Of a stretch of 64,000 bases of DNA, positions 8,925-15,807 are shown one piece after another. The stretch is from the NCBI RefSeq assembly GCF_046127645.1, contig NZ_CP175919.1, one strand, 5' to 3'. Position 1 is the first letter of the stretch. Every line of letters begins with the position of its first letter. The notes beneath the pieces are model-generated. The model did not search any database. It had not been told where the DNA came from and was given only the letters and a program-made list of their open reading frames with translations. Origin of the DNA: Clostridium_F caseinilyticum. GTDB lineage: Bacteria > Bacillota > Clostridia > Clostridiales > Clostridiaceae. The translations under genes were made by a program, and so were the position numbers.

Positions 8925-10880
8925 TTAATTTCTAATATAAGCTACTATTTCTTTATCTTTTTTATAACCATATTCTATTTTTATTTCTGAACTTTCTTTT
9001 AAATTTGTTATTATTATAGGTGATATTAAGCTTTTAACATGTTCATCTAAAAATTTTTTATCATAGCTTACTAAAAGTTGACCTTTCTTAATTTTTTCTT
9101 TTTCTTTTATGTAAACTTTAAATCCTTCCCCATTAAGATTTACTGTATCTATACCTATGTGAATTAAAATTTCTAATCCTTCTTTTGTTTCTATAGATAA
9201 AGCATTATTACTAGGAAATAAAAATTTTATAGTCCCTTCTATTGGGGAATATACTTTATTTTTATAAGGTTTTACCGCAAATCCATCTCCTAAAAGTCTT
9301 TCTGAAAAGACTTCATCTGGGACATCTTCTAAGGGAAGTATTTCTCCTTCCATAGGATTTATTAATTTTAATGCTCTTTCATATTCTATTATTTCCTTTG
9401 GGTTCATACCCTTTTTAATTATTTGTTCTATGCTGTATTTTATATTTTCTGCTTCTGTACCTAATATTATTTGTACTACCTTTCCTGCTTGCAATATATC
9501 TAATAAACTTATTTTTTCTAGATAGGTTTTGTCTAATTTTTTTTCATCTTTTAAAACTATTCTAAGCCTAGTTATACAACAGTCTAAATTTTGTATATTT
9601 TTTTCTCCTCCTAGAGCTTCTAATATTAATGCAGCTTTTTCATTGCTTTTTATTTGTTTATTTTCCTTTAGTATTGTGCCTTCTCTGCCTAAAGTCTTTA
9701 TATCTTTTTTTATTATTACATAGTAAAACACTATAAAATATAATAAAAAATAAAAAATACCTATAGGAAATATTAATAACCCATTTCCTGAAAATTTATA
9801 TCCTAAAATATAATCTATAAAAGATGCAGAAAAGGTATAACCTAATCTTATATTAAGAATATTAGTTACTATACCTGATGTAAAGGCTGCGATAACATGA
9901 AAAACAAATAGTATAGGAGCTACAAATATAAAAGCAAATTCTATAGGCTCTGTAATGCCTGTAAGAAAAGATACTAATGCAGCAGATAACATTATTGTAA
10001 AAGTTTTCTTTCTATTGTGTTTTGGTGCAGCGAAAATCATAGCCACAGCTGCTCCTGGAAGTCCAAACATTAATATAGGAAACTCTGATGCCATAAAAAT
10101 TCCTGCTGTAGGATCTCCATGAAAATACCTTGAAAAGTCTCCAAAATATTTAACTCCACTGGAATCTATATAACTTCCAAATTGATATAGAAAGGGTGGA
10201 TAATATATATGGTGAAGTCCTAATGGAATTAATAGCCTTTTTCCTGATGCATAAAAAGCTGGTCCTAAAGGCGATGCAGTAGCAAATCTAGCAAAAGTGT
10301 CAATGTTTTTTTGTATTTCTGGCCATATAGCAACATTAACCATTCCAAATACAAATGATATTATAGCTGTAAAAATAAGTACAAATCGCTTTCCACCAAA
10401 AAAACCTATAGTATTGGGTAGCTTTATATTTTTATACTTATTATATATAATTGCAGCTATAATCCCTATTATAATCCCACCAAAAACACCTAAATCTATA
10501 TTGGTATTACTTAAGATTTCATCATAAAATTTACTATTCATAAAACTTTCTAAGGTCATATTTCTTTGGGCAGCTATTTTAATAGCTGTTTCTTTTGCTG
10601 CCTTTGAACTTCCCACATTCAATATACCTTGTAGTATTAATTGACCTACTAAAGCAGCTAAGGCTGCTCCCCCTTCTCCTTCTGAAAGACCTATAGAAAC
10701 TCCTATAGCAAATATTAAAGGAAGATTACTAAATATAGCATCTCCTGCTTTTAACATATATATATTATTTAAAAGATCTGGATTGCCTAATCTTAAAAGT
10801 AGAGCTGCTGCTGGTAATACAGATACAGGTAACATTAAAGATTTTCCTACCTTTTGAAGAATAGTTAAAATATTTTTCAA
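8925..10880 (-). CDS. PTS glucose/N-acetylglucosamine-family permease, IICBA
   Basis: A 651-residue single-chain PTS transporter that imports and phosphorylates a hexose. Residues 1 to about 380 are the membrane IIC domain, with the PtsG/NagE substrate region around FHGDPTAGIFMASEFPIMF-like sequence and GITEPIEFAF. Next is IIB with the phospho-cysteine in LDCCITRLR, then IIA with the active His in LIHIGIDTV. The start is TTG at 10880, nine bases after AAGGAGG. Glucose and GlcNAc permeases of this family cannot be separated by eye. It follows the antiterminator gene across an 87-bp gap containing a terminator hairpin. Confidence 0.88.
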   Translation of the reverse strand: MKNILTILQKVGKSLMLPVSVLPAAALLLRLGNPDLLNNIYMLKAGDAIFSNLPLIFAIGVSIGLSEGEGGAALAALVGQLILQGILNVGSSKAAKETAIKIAAQRNMTLESFMNSKFYDEILSNTNIDLGVFGGIIIGIIAAIIYNKYKNIKLPNTIGFFGGKRFVLIFTAIISFVFGMVNVAIWPEIQKNIDTFARFATASPLGPAFYASGKRLLIPLGLHHIYYPPFLYQFGSYIDSSGVKYFGDFSRYFHGDPTAGIFMASEFPILMFGLPGAAVAMIFAAPKHNRKKTFTIMLSAALVSFLTGITEPIEFAFIFVAPILFVFHVIAAFTSGIVTNILNIRLGYTFSASFIDYILGYKFSGNGLLIFPIGIFYFLLYFIVFYYVIIKKDIKTLGREGTILKENKQIKSNEKAALILEALGGEKNIQNLDCCITRLRIVLKDEKKLDKTYLEKISLLDILQAGKVVQIILGTEAENIKYSIEQIIKKGMNPKEIIEYERALKLINPMEGEILPLEDVPDEVFSERLLGDGFAVKPYKNKVYSPIEGTIKFLFPSNNALSIETKEGLEILIHIGIDTVNLNGEGFKVYIKEKEKIKKGQLLVSYDKKFLDEHVKSLISPIIITNLKESSEIKIEYGYKKDKEIVAYIRN

Positions 10881-10914
10881 TGTTATACACCTCCTTTAAG
10901 TTAGCTTATAATTT

Positions 10915-10940
10915 AAAAACCTTGCAAACGCAAGGTTTTT
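10915..10940 (-). terminator. Terminator hairpin between antiterminator gene and PTS gene
   Basis: An 11-bp perfect inverted repeat (AAAAACCTTGC / GCAAGGTTTTT, loop of four) lies in the leader of the PTS gene, 35 nt before its start. On the minus strand it ends in five U residues, the form of an intrinsic terminator. The placement suggests that read-through into the PTS gene is controlled by the upstream BglG/GlcT-type protein. I could not recognise a consensus RAT antiterminator overlapping its 5' arm. Confidence 0.75.
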
Positions 10941-10967
10941 TTAGTTCATATATTTAATGTACCTTAA

Positions 10968-11795
10968 TTAATATTGCCCTATTCTCTTTAAATGTAATGC
11001 TATGTATCCTATTTCATCTTCTGGTATTTCTATTTCAAATAATTTTTCTATAAGCATGGCTACTTTAATAGCAATACCAAACTCACTTTTCATTTCTTCT
11101 TTTATACTATGTAATAATTCATTTTTTATGGTTTTATTTTCTTTAACTCTTTCTATCATAAAATTTAAATGAGTTAAGGTTCTTACATATGAAAGAGAAT
11201 CTTTATCTAAAGGTTTTCCTTTTAATTTAGATATAAGTTCCATTACTTTACTTATTTTTTTAGTATAAGCCAAAGATTCTGAAACCTGTTGTTTTGTAAT
11301 ACCTGCCCTTATATGAAGACATATAAACCCTGCCTCATCCTTTGGAAGATTAACATTTAATGTTTCACTTATCATATCAAGAGCTTTCATTGCTATTTCA
11401 TATTCCTTAGGATATATTATTCCTAGTTCCTCTAAAAAAGGATTTTCTATATTTATCCCTTTTTCTATTCTTCTTAATGCAAAATTTATATGATCTGGTA
11501 AGGAAATGTGAACACCTTCATTTAATTTTGTATTTAAAACCTTTTCCGAAAAATTTATTATTTCTTCAGAAATACCTACTATTTTATTGTCTATATTATT
11601 TAAAACTTTATTGTAGTTTTCTGACATTTTTGTAGTAGTTTTTATATATACTTTTTCTATCTTATCCTTAGAAAGTACTTCTCCTTTTTTAGAGTTAAAT
11701 CCTATGCCCTTCCCTATTAATATTGCATCCTCTTCTCCCCAATTTGCTATTATTACATTATTATTAAGAACCTTTTTTACTGTATAGTTCTCCAA
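10968..11795 (-). CDS. BglG/LicT/GlcT-family transcription antiterminator
   Basis: 275 residues: an N-terminal CAT RNA-binding domain (about 1-58, YTVKKVLNNNVIIANWGEE) and two PRD domains, with conserved histidines in HISLPDHINFALRR and FICLHIRAG (PRD1) and RTLTHLNFMIER and YIALHLKRIG (PRD2). Such proteins bind nascent RNA and prevent termination when PTS phosphorylation signals that sugar is present. The start is TTG at 11795, nine bases after GGAG. A consensus promoter lies upstream and the PTS permease downstream, so the permease is the likely regulated target. Confidence 0.9.
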   Translation of the reverse strand: MENYTVKKVLNNNVIIANWGEEDAILIGKGIGFNSKKGEVLSKDKIEKVYIKTTTKMSENYNKVLNNIDNKIVGISEEIINFSEKVLNTKLNEGVHISLPDHINFALRRIEKGINIENPFLEELGIIYPKEYEIAMKALDMISETLNVNLPKDEAGFICLHIRAGITKQQVSESLAYTKKISKVMELISKLKGKPLDKDSLSYVRTLTHLNFMIERVKENKTIKNELLHSIKEEMKSEFGIAIKVAMLIEKLFEIEIPEDEIGYIALHLKRIGQY

Positions 11796-11942
11796 ATCTT
11801 AACACTCCAAACCTTTTTCTCTCCAAACTTATATTTAACATAACATTAATTCTTCTACTCCTGCCTCGATATTATAATTATAAAACTTATGAATTCCCCT
11901 ATTTAAAAGTTTTTAGAAATAATTTTTATTTCATAATATTAA

Positions 11943-11971
11943 ATTATATTTTTTATCCAATATTTTGTCAA
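11943..11971 (-). promoter_or_regulatory. Consensus sigma-A promoter for the antiterminator/PTS genes
   Basis: On the minus strand a perfect -35 TTGACA (11966-11971) and a perfect -10 TATAAT (11943-11948) are separated by 17 bp, about 150 nt upstream of the antiterminator start. This is one of two clear consensus promoters in the window. The leader of about 140 nt contains no terminator that I can see. Confidence 0.85.
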
Positions 11972-12000
11972 TGGGACTGTAGCACTAAGAATAAATTCTA

Positions 12001-12195
12001 CAATATATTTGTGTTAACTTTAAATTTGCAAAACAGTATATTGTATGTAAATTCTTTAATGCAACCACCCCATAATTTAGCAAATTATATAACTAGAAAA
12101 ATTTCAATTTTCTATACAACATTTTGTGTTAAACAAATATATTATTTCAACATATTTATATCTTCATATAAATTATGCAATTTTATTAATTTATA
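12001..12195. repeat. AT-rich inverted-repeat element related to 61358-61470
   Basis: An arm at 12002-12021 (AATATATTTGTGTTAAC) recurs in inverted form near 12125-12145 (GTTAAACAAATATATT). The right half, ATACAACATTTTGTGTTAAA and the following AAATATAT...ATTATGC, closely matches 61358-61440, 49 kb away. The element fills the gap between the antiterminator promoter and the aminotransferase. A short plus-strand open frame here (61 codons) has no family resemblance and was not called. Confidence 0.5.
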
Positions 12196-12232
12196 AAATC
12201 ACATCACAATATTGATTTAATTTTATAAATAA

Positions 12233-13066
12233 TTATTCTTTATTTTTGTAATCTTTTATATCATCCTCTATAGCTTTATCATAGCCTTTTATAATATTTT
12301 GTATTAATCTATTTTCTGATGATTTGAATTCTATTTTATCTACATATTTTATTGGTAAAACTTTTGGTGATGTACCAGATATAAATAAACCTTCTAGTTT
12401 GTCTATATCTTTATAATGTACTTTTTCTTCCTCTATCTTTAAGTTTAAATTTTTACATACATCTATTATATTTTGTCTTGTTATTCCTGGTAATACTTTT
12501 TCTATAGGTGCTGTTATTACTTTATTGTCTTTTATCATGAATATATTAGATTTACTTCCTTCTGTTATGTATCCATTTCTATCTACTAATATTGCTTCAT
12601 AAGCTTTCTCTTCTTTTATCTTTTCTCCTACAATTTTTCTAAAATCCATATTTATAACTTTTGCATTTGGATTTTCTCTTTCTCCATGATAAAGTATGGT
12701 TTTTACTCCTTTTTTATATTCTATATCTGCTGGATAATTATGCTTCAAAAAATAACATAAAAATTTATTATCCTTATTTTCATTAAAATTAAATACTAAT
12801 TTTATATTTCCTATGGATACTTCATTCATTTCTATAAGTTTATCTATATTTTCTTTTATTTCATCTTCATTTAACCATAAATTTAAATTTTCTAATTCTG
12901 CTGAGTTATAGAATCTTTCCAAATGACTTTTTAAAAATAAAGGAGCTCCGTCTATTATTCTTATAACTTCATAAAGAGATTTTCCCTCTTTGAGCCAACT
13001 TTCTTTAAACAAACTTGTTTCTTTTATTTCATTATTTTCTATAAAAAACTTATTAAAACATTCCAT
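12233..13066 (-). CDS. Class IV (PLP-fold IV) aminotransferase or aminodeoxychorismate lyase
   Basis: 277 residues with the fold-type IV signatures: the PLP lysine K136 in NAKVIN, the ITEGSKSNIFMI phosphate-binding region and LPGITRQ near the C-terminal domain. The family includes branched-chain aminotransferase, D-amino acid aminotransferase and PabC, which cannot be separated here; length is close to PabC/D-AAT and shorter than IlvE. The start is the ATG at 13066 after GGGGGAGG; the GTG at 13087 is upstream of that Shine-Dalgarno. It stands alone between two repeat-bearing spacers. Confidence 0.83.
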   Translation of the reverse strand: MECFNKFFIENNEIKETSLFKESWLKEGKSLYEVIRIIDGAPLFLKSHLERFYNSAELENLNLWLNEDEIKENIDKLIEMNEVSIGNIKLVFNFNENKDNKFLCYFLKHNYPADIEYKKGVKTILYHGERENPNAKVINMDFRKIVGEKIKEEKAYEAILVDRNGYITEGSKSNIFMIKDNKVITAPIEKVLPGITRQNIIDVCKNLNLKIEEEKVHYKDIDKLEGLFISGTSPKVLPIKYVDKIEFKSSENRLIQNIIKGYDKAIEDDIKDYKNKE

Positions 13067-13091
13067 TAGAATACCTCCCCCATTCACATTT

Positions 13092-13230
13092 TTCGATAAC
13101 TACCTGCTCTAATTCTCCCATCGCACTCTGTGAAAGCGATTCGTACCAAATCCCAGACTTAGATTCTCTGCTTTTCTTCAAAGTAAGATTAAAGAGAGAT
13201 TAGGTCTCTAAATAACGATTTTTCCTAAAG
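13092..13230 (+). repeat. Copy 1 of the ~85-bp dispersed repeat (with internal insertion)
   Basis: Begins TTCGATAACTACCTGCT and ends near AATAACGATTTTTCCTAAAG, matching the shared ends of the family at 14125, 35795 and 48947. The middle is longer than in the other copies, about 50 bp being inserted after CTCCCATC, before TTCTTCAAAGTAAGATTAAA resumes the family sequence. A short stem-loop (AATTCTAAG / CCTAAGAATT, 13238-13275) follows it. It lies upstream of the aminotransferase and downstream of the HAD gene. Confidence 0.7.
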
Positions 13231-13313
13231 GATAACGAATTCTAAGTAGTAAAACTCCTAAGAATTTTGTTAATAAACTTTAGAGTGAGTAAAAACTTAA
13301 TTTTAATTAAGTT

Positions 13314-13958
13314 TTACTTCCAGTTAAGTACTTCTATATTATTATATTTCTTTTTTGCATTTATAAGATAAGGTTTACCTACTAATTTAAATAAAGGTAA
13401 ATCTGCTAAAGAATCTGAAAACATATAGGATTCTTTAAAATCAACCTCTATACTTTCTTCTTTTAAAACTTCCTTAAGTCTTCTTACTTTTTCTTCTCCT
13501 TTGCAATTCTCTCCTATTATTTTTCTCTTGTAGGAGCCTTCTTCCAATGTAAATATAGTTCCTATTACTTTATCTACTTCTTTCATATTATAAAGTTCTT
13601 TTAAATAAAACTCTGCTGATGCAGATATAAGGTATACTTTATAACCTTGACTTTTTAATTTTCTCATAGTATCTATAGCATCTTTATATAATATTTTGCT
13701 TAATTTTTTATCGTAAAATTCTTTCACATAATTTTGCATTTCATCTTCTGTAATGCCATCTATAAAGCCTATAAATATTTCTTTAGCTTTCCCTGCTTGA
13801 AGTATTTTTAAAGCATATAAAAGACCAGATATAACTATTTTAGGAGCATGAAATATAAGAGAAGGCCTCTTTTTAATCATAAATTTATAAAATTGTATAA
13901 GTGTTTCTTGTTTAGTAAGTGTATAATCTACATCAAATATTGCCAATTTTTCCACCAT
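13314..13958 (-). CDS. HAD-superfamily IB phosphatase (SerB-like)
   Basis: A 214-residue HAD hydrolase. Motif I is FDVDYTLT (nucleophile Asp and acid/base Asp), motif II is the Ser in LISASAEF, motif III involves the conserved Lys before the last block, and motif IV is MFSDSLADLPLF. The helical cap inserted after motif I is typical of the IB group (phosphoserine phosphatase-like; also membrane-lipid phosphatases). The hydrophobic IVISGLLYALKIL segment in the cap may be a membrane-associating helix. The ATG at 13958 follows AGAGGTGGT. Substrate unknown. Confidence 0.85.
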   Translation of the reverse strand: MVEKLAIFDVDYTLTKQETLIQFYKFMIKKRPSLIFHAPKIVISGLLYALKILQAGKAKEIFIGFIDGITEDEMQNYVKEFYDKKLSKILYKDAIDTMRKLKSQGYKVYLISASAEFYLKELYNMKEVDKVIGTIFTLEEGSYKRKIIGENCKGEEKVRRLKEVLKEESIEVDFKESYMFSDSLADLPLFKLVGKPYLINAKKKYNNIEVLNWK

Positions 13959-14124
13959 ACCACCTCTTCCATAAGTTGTATTCTTATATTATACTATATA
14001 TTTTGTGATTTTTTATAATATATTCACTTTTTTATTTATACTAGCCTTTTCCCTTGAAATATTTATTATTGAATTGTAATTTTTCTAAACCTAAATTTAA
14101 TAATTCTTATTTTTTAAAATTTAT

Positions 14125-14209
14125 TTGATGACTCTCTGCTATAATACTTTCATCTTCTTTAAAGTAGTAATAAAAAGCTTCTACAATCTCTGGATGAACC
14201 TTTCCTAAA
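14125..14209 (+). repeat. Copy 2 of the ~85-bp dispersed repeat
   Basis: Reads TTTGATGACTCTCTGCT, then CATCTTCTTTAAAGTAGTAA, then CTCTGGATGAACCTTTCCTA, aligning end to end with copies at 35795-35884 and 48947-49033. It lies in the 490-bp gap between the HAD and DUF1292 genes, which otherwise shows only AT-rich sequence and a terminator at its right edge. Confidence 0.75.
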
Positions 14210-14410
14210 TTTCAGTTGGAATAAAAACTTCCTCTGAATCCAAGAACTATGTTTATAATAGGTTTTAATTCAAAACATTTCTTACCTCACTTATAATTTT
14301 TTGATTTAAAATTTAACTAATTTCTTATTAAAGCTTAACACCTTAATTATTAAAATCTATCTGATTTCTTATGAATTATAAAACCTGAATTATTAAAATC
14401 GAACAAAGCA

Positions 14411-14443
14411 AAAGAGCCTCTGCATAAACAGAGACTCTTTTTG
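14411..14443 (-). terminator. Intrinsic terminator of the DUF1292 gene
   Basis: AAAGAGCCTCTG / CAGAGACTCTTT with a six-base loop, ending in TTTT on the minus strand, directly after the DUF1292 stop codon at 14449. Confidence 0.9.
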
Positions 14444-14448
14444 CAATA

Positions 14449-14850
14449 CTATTGTAGATTTTCGTAGTAAGCAGTTACTTCTTCAAATTCATTTTCGTCT
14501 GGATTAACAAGTTCAACCTCGTCTCCTTGACTTTCTTCTCTAAATAAATATACTGAATTATTGTCTGGATTTTGTACTAATGCATATGTTTTTTCTTTAT
14601 AATCAAACTCATCTATTACTTCACAAGTAACATTGTTTCCATTTTCATCTTGTAAGTCTACAAGAATTGTTTCTCCAGCTTCTTCATCTCCGCAGCCACA
14701 ACCACAATGGTCATGATGATGTTCTTCGTGATCACTGCCGCAACCACAACCGCAACTTTCTTCTACTTCACCGCATCCGCAAGTATCTTTTTCTATTTCT
14801 TCTTCGCAGCCGCAACCGCAACCGCAACTATTTATTTTTTCATCTTTCAT
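14449..14850 (-). CDS. DUF1292 protein with Cys/His-rich metal-binding-like N-terminus
   Basis: 133 residues from the ATG at 14850. Residues 1 to about 60 are a run of CGCG/CGCGC clusters (16 cysteines) and an EEHHHDHC stretch, embedded in Glu/Asp; this looks like a metal-binding tail. Residues about 65-130 are the DUF1292 domain (ILVDLQDENGNNVTCEVIDE, YALVQNPD, YLFRE), common in Firmicutes, function unknown. A GTG at 14883 is also in frame but overlaps AGGAGG. The true start is separated from AGGAGG by a hairpin. The gene has its own terminator and no operon partners. Confidence 0.85.
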   Translation of the reverse strand: MKDEKINSCGCGCGCEEEIEKDTCGCGEVEESCGCGCGSDHEEHHHDHCGCGCGDEEAGETILVDLQDENGNNVTCEVIDEFDYKEKTYALVQNPDNNSVYLFREESQGDEVELVNPDENEFEEVTAYYENLQ

Positions 14851-14857
14851 AAAAACT

Positions 14858-14888
14858 CCTGGTAATGTTACCAGGATCTTCACCTCCT
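14858..14888 (-). promoter_or_regulatory. Shine-Dalgarno / hairpin / start arrangement upstream of DUF1292
   Basis: On the minus strand AGGAGG (14883-14888) is followed by CCTGGTAA-CA-TTACCAGG (14858-14875, 8-bp perfect arms) and then the ATG at 14850. A second weaker AGGAG overlaps the end of the 3' arm. The hairpin may bring the strong site closer to the start or mask the second site. Confidence 0.6.
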
Positions 14889-15240
14889 TTTTTCCTATGT
14901 TCTAATTGTACCCTTAAACAGAGTTTTTTAAAAGGGTTTTTTTGCTTTTTTATAAAATTATTTAATAATCATTATCATTTCTATATATATTTATAAATTT
15001 AATTGACATATTTTTGTAATACGTTTAAATAAATATTTCCTCTTGAAAATTACATATGTACTAAATAAATAATAACATTTTTTATATAAATTTAAAAAGT
15101 TATTGATAAAGTATATTTATCAACAGTATGTAACTAATGAAATATCTTAAAATAAATTACTATACAAAAATATTTTTAAATAGCCCCAAGTACAATATAA
15201 ATACTTGAGTTTCCAAATAAATTTTCGCTATAAGAAATAA
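14889..15240. other. Intergenic, no gene seen
   Basis: About 350 bp of AT-rich spacer. It should hold the DUF1292 promoter on the minus strand. A TTGACA at 15003 on the plus strand has a loose -10 but no plus-strand gene follows, so it is not called. Confidence 0.6.
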
Positions 15241-15280
15241 GGGACTTCTTATATTAAATTTATATATTATGAGAAGTCCC
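15241..15280 (-). terminator. Terminator after the small basic peptide
   Basis: GGGACTTCT at 15241-15249 pairs with AGAAGTCCC at 15272-15280, with an AT-rich loop. It lies 34 nt beyond the stop of the 35-codon frame on the minus strand and supports that short frame being transcribed. Confidence 0.7.
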
Positions 15281-15313
15281 GTGATAGATTTATATTTTTA
15301 TGCTATTTAATTT

Positions 15314-15421
15314 TTATTTCTTTTTCATTTCTTTAGAAACTTTTTTGAAACCTTTTTCTACACTATCTAGCATATTATTTACTGTCTTTTCTATCCTTCT
15401 TTTTCTTCCTTTTCTCGCCAT
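15314..15421 (-). CDS. Small very basic peptide, 35 residues
   Basis: A short frame starting MARKGRKRRIEKTVNNMLDS and ending KKVSKEMKKK. Shine-Dalgarno AAGGGAG lies nine bases before the ATG at 15421; an ATG three codons upstream touches the Shine-Dalgarno and is less likely. About 40 percent of the residues are Lys or Arg and the middle could form an amphipathic helix. A hairpin terminator follows. I do not recognise a family. Good ribosome site, codon use and terminator argue for a real gene; possible roles such as nucleic-acid or ribosome binding are guesses. Confidence 0.6.
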   Translation of the reverse strand: MARKGRKRRIEKTVNNMLDSVEKGFKKVSKEMKKK

Positions 15422-15639
15422 AACTTTCATCTCCCTTCAGAAGAAGTTACAGTCTTATTTTATGTATTTTATTTTTTTATATGCTATTAAATATTTACCT
15501 GTTCTCTATTAATTTTGCAAGTATAATTATCGTTAAAATTACTAATACTATATTAAACACTAAATTTAATAAACTCATTTTTCATATTTAATTTATTTAT
15601 GCCAATTTCTTTTTATCACTGAATTAGATACAGGTCAGA

Positions 15640-15780
15640 ATACTTGATACTTTAGCAACTGAGATGAATGCACTATAAACTTCTAATATAAAAGAAATAG
15701 ATGTAGATAGATTAAATGCAACTTTTGAAAACCTTTTTAAATTACATAATAAAAAAATAGATAGAATTAAAAGCTTAAAT
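15640..15780 (+). pseudogene. Possible decayed coding remnant upstream of the PFOR terminator
   Basis: Plus-strand frame reading ILDTLATEMNAL, one stop (TAA), then SNIKEIDVDRLNATFENLFK and LHNKKIDRIKSLNKK. Codon use looks coding and the two halves are in the same frame, but there is no start signal and the frame runs into the PFOR terminator. No family recognised. The rest of 15431-15639 shows nothing. Confidence 0.3.
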
Positions 15781-15806
15781 AAAAAAGAGCCTTTTGGCTC
15801 TTTTTT
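15781..15806 (-). terminator. Terminator of the PFOR gene
   Basis: AAAAAAGAGCC TTTT GGCTCTTTTTT, perfect 11-bp arms, directly beyond the PFOR stop codon; A and U tracts on both sides make it usable in either direction. Confidence 0.92.
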
Positions 15807-15807
15807 A

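Noticed and set aside
12011..12196. Plus-strand open frame of 61 codons
   Set aside because: AT-rich, inside a repeat, no ribosome site and no recognisable family.
15003..15032. TTGACA promoter-like site on the plus strand
   Set aside because: The -10 is poor and no plus-strand gene follows.
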